Shown: positions 47,561 to 55,926 of the stretch, piece after piece
How the letters are laid out: every line of letters begins with the position of its first letter
How positions within the stretch are numbered: position 1 is the first letter of the stretch
Assembly (NCBI GenBank): GCA_963823895.1
Contig: CAWGNG010000018.1
Location: forward strand, 111,481-175,480
Length of the DNA: 64,000 bases
Direction of reading: 5' to 3'
From: G963675935 sp963823895
GTDB lineage: Bacteria; Planctomycetota; Planctomycetia; Pirellulales; Thermoguttaceae
Notes under the pieces: generated by a model
Databases searched by the model: none
What the model was told of the DNA's origin: nothing
Seen by the model: only the letters and a program-made list of their open reading frames with translations
Translations under genes and position numbers: made by a program

Positions 47561-49016
47561 AATGGATCGCCGCCGCGCGGCCGCCCCGGTCGTTCCCCAC
47601 AAAAAGCCAATTGCGGCGTCCGATACAGAGGCCCCGCAACGAGTTCTCGCCTTCGTTGTTGTCGATGTCCAGCCAGCCGTCGTTAGGGTATACGGACAGG
47701 GCCGTCCAGTTGCCGAGCGTATAGTTAATCGCTCCACGAACCGCGCTCTTGGGCAAGACCTTGGGCGCCTCGGCTTCCAGCCATGTATGGAAGCTGTCCA
47801 AGAGCGGCCGCGACCGCTCCTGCCGCTCGGCGGCGATTTGCGTGGCACGCTCCTCCAGCGTGAGTGGCTGCCACTGGCCCTGACAGCGCTGCCGGAGATC
47901 TTTCTCCACGGCGTAGAGCTTGCCGATCCAAGCCAACGCCGTCTCCATGCGGGCCGCATCCAGCCGTCGGCTCTCGTGGAATTTCCTCCGCGCATGCACC
48001 CAACAAGCCACCTCGATGATTCGACCGTCGGATTCCAGGTAGATTCCGTCGTAACCGTTGAAGGCGTCGGCCTGCACATAGCCGCGATAATCCTTGAGAA
48101 ACGCGGCCGGTCCGTCCCGTTTGTGATTCGTCGTGTAATCGAACACGGTCAGCGAGTGCAGTGGATCGCCCACGTAGGGCCAGAAGTGGCCCGTGTACTT
48201 CAGCCTCCGCCAGGCATCGCGGACCTTCACCGAGGTGTCATCCGTGTGGATTACGTGAGAAGCCAACACCACGCGGATAGCCAGGGCGTACAAAGGTTGT
48301 AAGAACTCGGCCGTTTGAAGCCACCAGCCGTCCATCGTCTGCCGGGAGATGCGGACGCCCTGTCGCTGGAAGATTCCTTCCAGCCGGTGCAAGGGCAGAT
48401 GATCGGCCCCCTTGCTGACGATCACCTGGGCCATCAGCCCGGACCGGCCAAACCGCCGGGAATCGCCTCGGGCGGCTTGCGGGCCAGCACCACGTTCTGC
48501 TCGAACGAGCGTCAGGCCGCTCTCGGGCAGTTGCTCTTTGCGGGCGTATTTCTTGCGGACATGCACCATCACGAACAGCGTCGAGGGCCGCCAATCGAGT
48601 TGCTCGCTGGTCTCCGGCGGCAACTCGACCAGATTCTCCAGGCCGCCCAATGCCGCCTTCTCGGCTTCGGAAAGATCGTGAACGACTTCCTCACGCTTGG
48701 TCTCGTCGGGAATCCGCCCTCGGCCGTGCTTGTCGCGGTTCTTGGAAGCTGCCCGTGCGACCGGCGGCGGCGAGTTGGCAGCCGCCTCTTCCGCATCTGC
48801 CTGGTTCTCGAACAACATGCCTTGCTGCGGATCGAACTTCTCGCTGCTGCTCCCGTAAATCCTTTTCAGCAGCAAGTGAATGTGATGTTCTTGCCGCTGG
48901 AGCCGCTCGTCGCGCAGACGCAACTGCTCCAACAATTGCACGATCAACTGCTTGAGCACCGCGACATCGTCGGGCAGCAGGGCGGGATCGGGAAGAGGCA
49001 TGGCGTCCGTGTCCAT
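47415..49016 (-). CDS. tnpC: IS66 transposase TnpC
   Basis: 533 aa. N-terminal coiled coil (LKQLIVQLLEQLRLRDERLQ), the HLLLKRIYGSSSEKFDP motif, zinc-finger-like linker, catalytic region with VIHTDDTSVKVRD, CWVHARRKFHES and WTALSVYPNDGWLDIDNNEGEN with the C-terminal IGRRNWLFVGNDRGGRAAA. A 25-residue stretch around 48435-48505 (RGAGPQAARGDSRRFG) reads oddly. In the neighbouring frame the same DNA gives QNVVLARKPPEAIPGGLAGPG, the normal IS66 sequence, so two compensating one-base changes lie there. It may be active or slightly impaired. Confidence 0.95.
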   Translation of the reverse strand: MDTDAMPLPDPALLPDDVAVLKQLIVQLLEQLRLRDERLQRQEHHIHLLLKRIYGSSSEKFDPQQGMLFENQADAEEAAANSPPPVARAASKNRDKHGRGRIPDETKREEVVHDLSEAEKAALGGLENLVELPPETSEQLDWRPSTLFVMVHVRKKYARKEQLPESGLTLVRAERGAGPQAARGDSRRFGRSGLMAQVIVSKGADHLPLHRLEGIFQRQGVRISRQTMDGWWLQTAEFLQPLYALAIRVVLASHVIHTDDTSVKVRDAWRRLKYTGHFWPYVGDPLHSLTVFDYTTNHKRDGPAAFLKDYRGYVQADAFNGYDGIYLESDGRIIEVACWVHARRKFHESRRLDAARMETALAWIGKLYAVEKDLRQRCQGQWQPLTLEERATQIAAERQERSRPLLDSFHTWLEAEAPKVLPKSAVRGAINYTLGNWTALSVYPNDGWLDIDNNEGENSLRGLCIGRRNWLFVGNDRGGRAAAIHFSLLASCKRHGHDPWVYYRDVLTRLPAILPGASEEELLALLPHRWHPA

Positions 49017-49077
49017 GCCCTTATAGATACCGTGAACGCGAAATTATTCCCACCGCAAGAAAGGTTTTTCTCCCGCA

Positions 49078-49434
49078 TCAAGCCGTGCGTTGGTAGCGTT
49101 GCTGCCGTTTCACGCTGGACGGGTCGATGCCCCACAGCACCAGCGACAACTCCTGCGCCGAGACCTCGACGCTCCGCGCTTGTGGGTCGTTGCTCGTCGG
49201 AAAGCGAAAGGTTCCTTCTTCCAGCCGCCGATAGTACAACGTCAGCCCGTCGCGATCCCACCACAAAAGTTTCACGCGATCGCCACGGCGACTGCGGAAC
49301 ACGAACAAGTGGCCGGACAAGGGATCGTATCCCAGCCAGTCCCGCACCAGGGCGGCCAGTGTGTCGAAACTTTTTCGCATATCTGTCGGCGCCAAGCACA
49401 CGTAGATCCGCACCAGTTCCGACAGGTTCAACAC
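49078..49434 (-). CDS. tnpB: IS66 accessory protein TnpB
   Basis: 118 aa, usual length. LSELVRIYVCLAPTDMRKSFDTLAALV and PLSGHLFVFRSRRGDRVKLLWWDRDGL are diagnostic of IS66 Orf2. It overlaps the end of tnpA by 7 bases and precedes tnpC; required with TnpC for transposition. Confidence 0.96.
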   Translation of the reverse strand: MLNLSELVRIYVCLAPTDMRKSFDTLAALVRDWLGYDPLSGHLFVFRSRRGDRVKLLWWDRDGLTLYYRRLEEGTFRFPTSNDPQARSVEVSAQELSLVLWGIDPSSVKRQQRYQRTA

Positions 49435-49883
49435 GGCTGCACCTCCAGCACGGCCAGCACAGCGGCGAGCGTTTGCCGGTCGAAGCCCGCCTGCACCCGT
49501 ACCGTGCGGCCTTGCCCCAGGATAATCTCCACGCCGCCGTCCGCCTCAGCCGCGCCGAAGCACCTGCTTGCCGGTCCCACCACATGCACGGGCAGAAACG
49601 AAGGCGTAGCACCATGCCGTGGCGATACCCGCTTGGATGAACGCGACGTTGGCGTCGCCGGGCGTGACTGGAACTGCGCGCCGTCCACGGCACCGGATAC
49701 CCGCTTGCCGGTGCGGTGACCACCTCGCGCCAGTTTATGCCGCCAGAAATAGAAGGCCGACTCCCGCAATTCCTCGGCGCGGCAAAACGCCCGCACCGAT
49801 TGGCCGCCTTCCCTCCACCGCCGCACCACCTCTTCCCAATAGCTCCGTCGCCGCGGATCGCCGTGTCGAATTCGTTTCTTCAT
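49428..49883 (-). CDS. tnpA: IS66 accessory protein TnpA
   Basis: 151 aa from MKKRIRHGDPRRRSYWEEVV. Helix-turn-helix region WREGGQSVRAFCRAEELRESAFYFWRHKL, then a variable linker and the C-terminal GVEIILGQGRTVRVQAGFDRQTLAAVLAVLE typical of IS66 Orf1. First gene of the element. Confidence 0.94.
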   Translation of the reverse strand: MKKRIRHGDPRRRSYWEEVVRRWREGGQSVRAFCRAEELRESAFYFWRHKLARGGHRTGKRVSGAVDGAQFQSRPATPTSRSSKRVSPRHGATPSFLPVHVVGPASRCFGAAEADGGVEIILGQGRTVRVQAGFDRQTLAAVLAVLEVQPC

Positions 49884-49976
49884 GTTCGGGCTCCTGAGGT
49901 TCATCGAGCCGAGACCATCCCGGCCGATGCCCCCAGCCTACCCGACTGCACAAGACGTGTTCCGCCAGTCACTTAC

Positions 49977-50166
49977 CGATGTTCTCACCGATTCGCCCTT
50001 GTTGCCGTTGCACGAAATGGCCGACGATCCAGCCCGAAAAGAACTTGACCGCCGCTTTGCAAGTGACGTATTAGGTCTAGCGCCAGAGGTTGTAGCAGAC
50101 GGCGGCCCGCTCGATTTGCTCCGAGAAAAACTCGGGGCCGAACCGTCCGTCCGTGGCAACAAGTGA
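49977..50166 (+). pseudogene. C-terminal remnant of the IS66-interrupted methyltransferase
   Basis: After the right target duplication the DNA reads LTDSPLLPLHEMADDPARKE and LDRRFASDVLGLAPEV to the stop at 50166. Joined at the duplication (MFDV + LTDSP) it continues the upstream gene without loss of frame, giving 987 codons including the stop. The ELDRRFASDVLGL motif is usual at the C-terminus of such methylases. A longer open frame starting at 49882 is IS DNA. Confidence 0.9.
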
Positions 50167-50692
50167 ACGACACGCCGTCTTGCCCCAGTCCGGCCGAAAC
50201 GGTCTGCTTTCCCTTTGCTCTCATAACATTCCGGTCAAACTCCACGCTGCCTGACCTTTCAGACTATCCCGAAAAGCGACGAAGACGGGTATAATGCGGA
50301 CCGAATCGGGACGGCCGGCGACTTGTTGCAGCAGCCCCGGCCGTCAATTCGGACCGGGCAGTCGGTCACCAGGTTGTGGCGATGACACCACGGGGGCACG
50401 CACGTTGGATACCTTGAGAACTGCGACGGCGAGCAGTGACTATTCATCGGCGACCGCAAACCAGCGCGGCAGTGAACGGCCAGATCGGTGATCGCATTTG
50501 GAGATAACCTCCCACGCATCACGCAGCGGCTTCGTAAAACGGTGAATTTCCGAGTGTCCCAGGAAACGGTTGCGTCGATAGGACAGCCAACTGCGAATAG
50601 CTGCTGTCTGCACCAGGGCCCGCCTCTCCATCAATACCAAGATACCCAACGTCGTATCCCGGGATATTGTGTCGGCGGGTTACATCGTCCCG
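50167..50692. other. Gap between methyltransferase remnant and sensor kinase
   Basis: About 525 bases. TATAAT at 50289-50294 is a promoter-like word. An 18-bp stretch TCCCAGGAAACGGTTGCG (50557-50574) is identical to the minus strand at 16148-16165 beside the HU-like remnant, with weaker similarity for 20 bases before it. No gene recognised. Confidence 0.4.
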
Positions 50693-52159
50693 TCATGTTG
50701 GGAGTGTGAAACTGAACGTGGCTCCCTGTCCCGGTTTCGATTCCACCCAGATTCGTCCGCCGTGACGGTCTACGATCCTCTTGCAGATCGCCAGCCCGAC
50801 GCCGGTGCCTGGGTACTTCTGGCGACTGTGCAGGCGTTCAAAGATCAGGAAAATGCGGTCCTGGAACTCGGGAGCGATGCCGATGCCGTTATCGCGCACG
50901 GAGAACAGCCAATGGTCTCCCTGCCGCGAAGCATCCACGTGTATCTTCGGCGGTGCTCCCCCGTGGAACTTCAGAGCGTTGCCGATAAGGTTCTGGAACA
51001 GTTGGGCAAGCTGTGTGCCGTCGGCCCGCACGGTCGGCAATTCGCCATATGTGATTTCGGCTCCTGCGTCCTGGATGGTCGCATGGAGGTTGTCAAGGGC
51101 CTGCCGGAGCGCCGCACCTGCGTCGGTCGGCACCAGTTCCGTGCCGCGAGTGGTCACTCGCGAGTAGGCTAGGAGGTTCTTTATCAGAGTCTCCATCCGT
51201 CTGGTGCCGTCCACAGCATACTCGATGAAGGTGTCGGCCTCCGTATCCAGTTGATTCGCATATTTCTTCTGGAGCAGTTGCACGAAACCGCTCACCGTCC
51301 GCAGCGGCTCCTGGAGGTCATGCGAGGCCACCGAGGCGAATTGCTCCAGATCCTTGTTCGATCGTTCCAATGCCTCGGCAGTCTGCTGTAGAGCTTCTTC
51401 GACCCGCTTCCGCTCGGTGATGTCCTCTCCGTAGATGCGGACCCGCTGAACTTCTGGCACGTAGTGCATCACTTGATGGTAATGTCGCTCCCCTACTGCC
51501 ACGTCACGGGCGACGAGACTTGCGCTAGGCTCACGGCATGCGTTCGCCAGCGAGTCCCAATTCGACAACCACGGATGATCGGGGCCAAGTTGCTGAAGAT
51601 CGGGGAACAGGCGTTGGGCCGCCGGATTGACGAAACATACGCGTCCGTCCATGCCTGCTTCAACGACGGGTTCTGGGTTGCGCATCGGGAACGACGCCAG
51701 CCTTGCTGTCTCCTGCTCGGCCCGTTCGCGTTCGCCGATCTGCTTTGCCAAGGCATCGACGGCAACGGCCAGTTCGGCACGTGCCGCTTCTGCGCGGCGG
51801 CGGCTCCTTTGCAGCGATTCGGTGAAAACGATGACGACGAGACCCACAACACAATACAGCACAATCCCCACTTGGTGTTCCAGGTCGTGGATCAGAATGG
51901 ATCCGCGAGGCGCGATGAACAGATAGTCGGCCAGCAGACAACCTGAGACCATCGCCAGCAATGCTGGCCTCCAGCCGCCGTACCAGGCCGCGAACATGAC
52001 GGCCACGTAATAAACGGTGAGCGGGGCGTAATCCCCGAGAATCGGGTCGAGCGACATGCGCAGCAACGTTGCAAGCGTTACGAGCGCGATGGACAGCGCG
52101 TAACCCACCCACGGCCGCTCGGTCCACTCTCTCCGCGTTACGCTGCTTCGGCTTAGCAT
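50693..52159 (-). CDS. Membrane sensor histidine kinase (DUF4118-PAS-HisKA-HATPase)
   Basis: 488 aa. Four N-terminal membrane helices of the DUF4118/KdpD type (YALSIALVTLATLLRMSL, APLTVYYVAVMFAAWYGG, LLAMVSGCLLADYLFIA, GIVLYCVVGLVVIVFTE), a coiled coil, a PAS-like domain (NPEPVVEAGMDGRVCFVNPAAQRLF, IYGEDITERKRVEE), the phospho-acceptor His280 in ASHDLQEPLRTV, and the ATPase boxes LIGNALKFHGG, VRDNGIGI and GTGVGLAICKRIV. No response regulator lies next to it. Signal unknown; related to phytochrome-style light/redox kinases. Possibly cargo of the island. Confidence 0.93.
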   Translation of the reverse strand: MLSRSSVTRREWTERPWVGYALSIALVTLATLLRMSLDPILGDYAPLTVYYVAVMFAAWYGGWRPALLAMVSGCLLADYLFIAPRGSILIHDLEHQVGIVLYCVVGLVVIVFTESLQRSRRRAEAARAELAVAVDALAKQIGERERAEQETARLASFPMRNPEPVVEAGMDGRVCFVNPAAQRLFPDLQQLGPDHPWLSNWDSLANACREPSASLVARDVAVGERHYHQVMHYVPEVQRVRIYGEDITERKRVEEALQQTAEALERSNKDLEQFASVASHDLQEPLRTVSGFVQLLQKKYANQLDTEADTFIEYAVDGTRRMETLIKNLLAYSRVTTRGTELVPTDAGAALRQALDNLHATIQDAGAEITYGELPTVRADGTQLAQLFQNLIGNALKFHGGAPPKIHVDASRQGDHWLFSVRDNGIGIAPEFQDRIFLIFERLHSRQKYPGTGVGLAICKRIVDRHGGRIWVESKPGQGATFSFTLPT

Positions 52160-52421
52160 GTTGATGGTGCGTGAAGGCCGACACTTTTCTCCTGACGACG
52201 CAGCAATCGGGAGCCTACTCGCTACCCCATATTAGACCCGTTTTGCGGAGATTGCTCAAGCATCCGCTTGTGAATTCGCTAGTGTCGAAATACCTCCTTG
52301 TCCGGCCCCCGCTCAATCACCTTGCGTTTCGGTTACTCCCCCGCCAAGCCGGTCTGAGATTGCTGATGTTAGAAATCAAAACACCGAAAACTCGTGGCGC
52401 GAGACGGTTTGCGGACTCGGT
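52160..52421. other. Short gap between sensor kinase and recombinase
   Basis: About 260 bases between the kinase start and the recombinase stop. No gene or structured element recognised. Confidence 0.4.
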
Positions 52422-53324
52422 TCAATTCCTGGCGCACTCCAAAGCAAACCACTCCCGCCACTGCTCGGCGGTCCAGGCGGCTTTTTCGTCGATGATGGGC
52501 TTGGCGTTGGGACGCTTGCGGCGTTTTTCCACAGTGAACCGCGGGGGCTCGGGGATCGTGTGGGCCGTGTCGCAGTAGGGCGGGGGCAACTTGCCGGCGT
52601 GCTTCATGCGGTGGAACCAGCGAGTGGCACGCCAGTAGTGCTCGAACGGGCTCCCCTTGCCGTTGCCGTCCTTGTGCTGGACTTGGCCCCACAACAGCCC
52701 GCGGTGATCCTTGATCCCGCGGCCCCAGAAGTCGGCGACCACAAGCACCACGTCCTCGCCTTTGCCCAACCGCTCGGCGATTTCGGCAATATGGGCCAAC
52801 TGCTCGAAGTCCCACTCGCTCCGCTTGCCCACCTTGCGGGTGCCGAAGCCAGCGTGGTTGCAGGCCAGCCCTTGCTGCCGCCGCCACTGAAGCGCCTCGG
52901 CGGTGCGCTCGCCGATCATGTCGGCCTCGAATTGGGCCAAGCCGGCGAAGAAGATGACCACCAATCGCCCCACGGTGCTGTCCATATCGATGTTCTGGCC
53001 GCCGAGGAATTGAATCACGATCACCCGCACGCCCCGCTTGGCGAACTGCTCCAAGGTGTCGAGGATGTCTCTGGCAGTTCGGCCCAACCTGTCCAGCTTC
53101 GTCACCACGAGCACGTCGCCGGGTTGGGCGTGGAGGAGGAGCCAACGGCCTTGGGGCCGGTGCCGAAAGTCCGTGGTCCGGCCGGAAGTGCCCAGCGGCT
53201 CGTCGAGGATCGTCGGCTCGGGCAGTTGCACGGCGGCGCAGTGCTTGCGGATCATCTCCGCCTGGAGCTCGGGCGATGCCTGCTGCTTCCGCGTGCTGGC
53301 TCTGGTAATACCGTAGACTGTCAT
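52422..53324 (-). CDS. Serine recombinase (resolvase/invertase family)
   Basis: 300 aa from MTVYGITRASTRKQ, with AAGGAG 8 bases upstream. Catalytic Ser10 lies in ITRASTRKQQ; other conserved elements are VVTKLDRLGRTARDILDTLE, GVRVIVIQFLGGQNIDM, and RLVVIFFAGLAQFEADMIGERTAEAL. The C-terminal half differs from ordinary resolvases (WDFEQLAHIAEIAERLGKGED, VEKRRKRPNAKPIIDEKAAW). It is probably the integration or resolution enzyme of the island or of a nested element. The structured RNA/DNA element at 53373-53454 lies 49 bases upstream of its start. Confidence 0.92.
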   Translation of the reverse strand: MTVYGITRASTRKQQASPELQAEMIRKHCAAVQLPEPTILDEPLGTSGRTTDFRHRPQGRWLLLHAQPGDVLVVTKLDRLGRTARDILDTLEQFAKRGVRVIVIQFLGGQNIDMDSTVGRLVVIFFAGLAQFEADMIGERTAEALQWRRQQGLACNHAGFGTRKVGKRSEWDFEQLAHIAEIAERLGKGEDVVLVVADFWGRGIKDHRGLLWGQVQHKDGNGKGSPFEHYWRATRWFHRMKHAGKLPPPYCDTAHTIPEPPRFTVEKRRKRPNAKPIIDEKAAWTAEQWREWFALECARN

Positions 53325-53705
53325 GGCGTATTATCTCCTTCTTCTGGGGTTCAGTAGTCTGCGCAGAAAACGGCCGTGTGCGGGCAGCCTGCCACCGAGT
53401 AGGAGTCCGGTCAGCAGGCGATCGGCGTACCCCTACGCCCAGCCCGCACACGGCACGAAAGACCCGCTTGTCACACTTCTTGGACGGACTAGCGAATGGA
53501 ACTGGGGCGTTCACATGGCCGTTCGTCGCTACCCAGCGCCCGAGCGCCCGCGGCAAGGCGAAGCGGACGCGGGAAGGAATCGTCTGCCCGGCGTAAGGGT
53601 GAAGAGGGCGAAGGGAGGGGAAAAGGCGGTTGGGGAGGGTGAGGGCGAGGCGGGTGTGCTGCTTGTCTGCGCCTGTTACGTGGCCACAGTCATTCCTCTA
53701 CCACT
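53325..53705. other. Gap upstream of the recombinase containing a structured element
   Basis: About 380 bases between the recombinase start and the end of the next gene. It contains the three-way-junction element (53373-53454) and low-complexity GGCGAGG-type sequence on the far side. No gene. Confidence 0.5.
53373..53454 (-). ncRNA. Predicted three-way-junction RNA/DNA element
   Basis: A closing stem of 13 perfect pairs (GCCGTGTGCGGGC with GCCCGCACACGGC) encloses two hairpins: GCCTGC/GCAGGC continuing into ACCG/CGGT with a 10-base loop, and GGCGTA/TACGCC with a 4-base loop. All 29 pairs can form without mismatch. On the minus strand it lies in the expected 5' leader of the serine recombinase, ending 49 bases before the ATG. 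It may be a regulatory leader, a small RNA, or a folded DNA site such as a recombination site. No known RNA family recognised. Confidence 0.5.
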
Positions 53706-54572
53706 TTAAGCTCCGCACCAGGACAGGATTACGGGAAATGGGACAGTGTTGCGGTTTCGGGATAGCGACTTTTTGAGACCTGTCGACCGCTTGCGAATTT
53801 CATCAGCCCTCTGTGCAGAGAAGTAGGTACGTCCACCCCACCCCTCCGGGAAAAGCGGCGCATCGAAGGCGCCCATCTTAGTTGCTCGGAGCTTCTTAAT
53901 CTCAGCCCTCAGCTTCGTACAACATTCACCTATCTCTTTTGTCATTTCTGTTTTGGTGGTCTGTACCACCTCTTCGGTCAACCCCATCGATCGTAGGTAC
54001 TTGACAATAGAATTCTCTGCGGCAGGATCTCCCAACCGCCTAATGGCGTCGCTGCACACCTCGATTTGTAACTCAACATAGCTGCTCTTTGCGTGAGACC
54101 TGCGCCAATCAAGAAGGTCCTTTCCCATCGGCGAAGGAGGCGGAAGACGTAGCCTGTTCTTCTGCAACACTGAATAGATGCGATTCTTCGCGACCCATCC
54201 GCAAATGTCACCGACGGAGAAGTTGGTCGCAAAGTCTTGTGGATCATTGCACGTGATGCAGTACCTCTGGTCGCGCGAGTGCGCCACCATATGTTCCCAC
54301 ATTTCTGGGCTCGTTTCGCGCTGCAGGTCACGTATTGCGGTTCTGACTCGGCTGTCCTCTCTCCAATCGTACTTAGCCGGAAAGATCGGAACGGACTTAT
54401 CATGGAGGTCAAGGATTCTTGGCGGCGGATTATGGTTTGCCAGTGCATCGATTGCTTTCTCCAACACAATCGCGGACTTCTTGGATGGCTCCCCTGACAA
54501 AGCGTGTACAGACACGAAACACACGTCTATTACCACCACAATCGCTGCACGCAAAACGACTTTCGAGATCAT
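53706..54572 (-). CDS. Hypothetical secreted protein
   Basis: 288 aa. The start MISKVVLRAAIVVVIDVCFVSVHA is a plausible signal peptide. Helix-rich, with CYS pairs (RYCITCNDPQDF; ICGWVAKNRIYSVLQ) and a conserved-looking WRRSHAKSSYVELQIEVCSDAIRRLGD. No recognised family. It is an independent gene between the recombinase and the DUF6573-type cluster; the last 25 residues have different character and may be altered by a frameshift. Confidence 0.6.
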   Translation of the reverse strand: MISKVVLRAAIVVVIDVCFVSVHALSGEPSKKSAIVLEKAIDALANHNPPPRILDLHDKSVPIFPAKYDWREDSRVRTAIRDLQRETSPEMWEHMVAHSRDQRYCITCNDPQDFATNFSVGDICGWVAKNRIYSVLQKNRLRLPPPSPMGKDLLDWRRSHAKSSYVELQIEVCSDAIRRLGDPAAENSIVKYLRSMGLTEEVVQTTKTEMTKEIGECCTKLRAEIKKLRATKMGAFDAPLFPEGWGGRTYFSAQRADEIRKRSTGLKKSLSRNRNTVPFPVILSWCGA

Positions 54573-54838
54573 CGTTTCAAGTCCTTTCGCCTAGGGGCTC
54601 AGTTGTGGCCCCCGCAGAATCTTGTCTCGTTTTTCTCCGCTAAGTGGTGGAAAAATGGACCTCATGGTGACGGTCAACAGGCCGAGTTCGCGCAGGGCTC
54701 GACGGGCGGCCTGACGATGCACTCGATCCCCACAGCCGCTATTGTACCAGAGCGTGCGGGGGGAGAAAACGGCCCGTTCCCTGGCACTCCCGCGCAAAGC
54801 TGGCGTAGATCAACATGGCCGACCCGAAACGTGGATAT

Positions 54839-55021
54839 CTATTCAGACGGTCCTGCACTCTCGCCATCCGTCTCGAAAAGGTCCAGTTGTCCCGGCTGAC
54901 AGTCCATGCCGGTTAGCAGCACCTTCTGCCGGGTGTTCTCGGGTTCGCCTCCATGCCAAGGCTTGGGCTCGGGAGGAGCGTTGCCGAGGGCGAACTCGTC
55001 GGAATTGCCATTCGCGTTCAT
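54839..55021 (-). CDS. Small hypothetical protein downstream of the AAA ATPase
   Basis: 60 aa, MNANGNSDEFALGNAPPEPK and ending QPGQLDLFETDGESAGPSE. Its ATG overlaps the stop of the AAA ATPase gene (ATGA), supporting translation. The QKVLLTGMDCQPGQLDLF core looks like a short recruitment or regulatory motif. No family named. Confidence 0.6.
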   Translation of the reverse strand: MNANGNSDEFALGNAPPEPKPWHGGEPENTRQKVLLTGMDCQPGQLDLFETDGESAGPSE

Positions 55022-55680
55022 GCGGCCACTTCCTCCCCACACCGCAACTCCAGCGCCCCACCCAAGGCCGTCATCGCTCGCCGCATCGAGTAATTGCCGT
55101 TGCGCCAGCCCATTTGCTCCATCCCCAGCGGCATGGGAACATTGGCACCGGCTTCCTGCTGCCAAATCCAGGCCAGCCGCTCCTGGCAGGCTTTCGCAAA
55201 CGTCGGGCCGGCCGAGAAGGGGAAGACCTCGAACCGCTGCAACAGGGCCTCGTCCAACCCGCTGGCGTCGTTGCTGGTGGCCACCACGATCAGCCGCTCG
55301 GGCATGTTCTGCTCGCTAAGCTCGTCCTTCAGGGCCGCGTTGACGTGCCGGCTGACGATCAGTTCCAACTCCTCGATCAGCAGGACGTGCCAGGGGTTGC
55401 CCGCCATCGGCTTGTAGCGGAAGGTCTGGCCGAAGAGTCGGCGAACCTCGTCGATGCTCAAGTTGCTGGCGGAATACTCGACCAAACCGGAGAAGGGGCA
55501 GACGCCCAGGTCTTGAATCAGGGCCTTGGCCGTGGCGCTCTTGCCCACGCCGCCGAGGCCCTCGAACAGCAGACAACAGGGCTGAGGCAAAGCCACCAGC
55601 CGCTTCAGTCGCCGGATGACGGCCGGTTGCCCGACCACTTCGTCCAGCGTGCGGGGTTGATAGGAACGTGACAATCGCAT
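55018..55680 (-). CDS. AAA-family ATPase (clamp-loader/RuvB-like)
   Basis: 220 aa. The start MRLSRSYQPRTLDEVVGQPAVIRRL is typical of RFC/RarA/RuvB-type AAA proteins. Walker A is GLGGVGKSATAKAL, Walker B VLLIEELE, sensor 1 VVATSN and an arginine-finger-like EALLQRFEVFPF. Short length lacks the C-terminal collar of true clamp loaders. Sits in a leftward cluster with a zinc-ribbon protein, two phage-type proteins and DUF6573, so it is most likely a replication or maintenance function of the mobile island. Confidence 0.8.
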   Translation of the reverse strand: MRLSRSYQPRTLDEVVGQPAVIRRLKRLVALPQPCCLLFEGLGGVGKSATAKALIQDLGVCPFSGLVEYSASNLSIDEVRRLFGQTFRYKPMAGNPWHVLLIEELELIVSRHVNAALKDELSEQNMPERLIVVATSNDASGLDEALLQRFEVFPFSAGPTFAKACQERLAWIWQQEAGANVPMPLGMEQMGWRNGNYSMRRAMTALGGALELRCGEEVAA

Positions 55681-55704
55681 GGGTTTTCCTCCTGGGTTCA
55701 GGGT

Positions 55705-55926
55705 TCAGTACGAGTAGAGTTTCATCTTCGATACCGGTACACACTCGATTACCAACTCGGGAAAGCTGCGGCAGAGTTGCTGCCGCTCGGATGTCGAGAA
55801 GTAAAGCAGCCGCCCGCAGCCGTTCTCACAGACCAGACCGGCCGAGGCAATCAGCATCCGGCCTTCGCACTCCGGGCAGCCGGTTGTCAGGATGTCCGCC
55901 AGTGTCTTGCGGGGTCGGTGTCTCAC
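55705..55926 (-). CDS. Small zinc-ribbon protein
   Basis: 73 aa. Zinc-ribbon knuckles CPECEGRM and CENGCGRLLYF. It overlaps the upstream gene's end by 4 bases (TGAxx/ATG), suggesting one transcript. No specific function; such ribbons accompany phage and plasmid replication genes. Confidence 0.65.
   Translation of the reverse strand: MRHRPRKTLADILTTGCPECEGRMLIASAGLVCENGCGRLLYFSTSERQQLCRSFPELVIECVPVSKMKLYSY

Larger units (their letters stand above)
47349..49976 (-). mobile_element. IS66-family insertion sequence with exact ends
   Basis: 2628 bp. Left end GTAAGCGTCCCGCCGAGCAC and right end (complement) GTAAGTGACTGGCGGAACAC are imperfect inverted repeats. Both ends are flanked by the 8-bp direct repeat CGATGTTC, the duplication length expected for IS66. 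It carries tnpA, tnpB and tnpC on the minus strand. Removing the element and one copy of the repeat rejoins the methyltransferase gene in frame. Confidence 0.97.
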
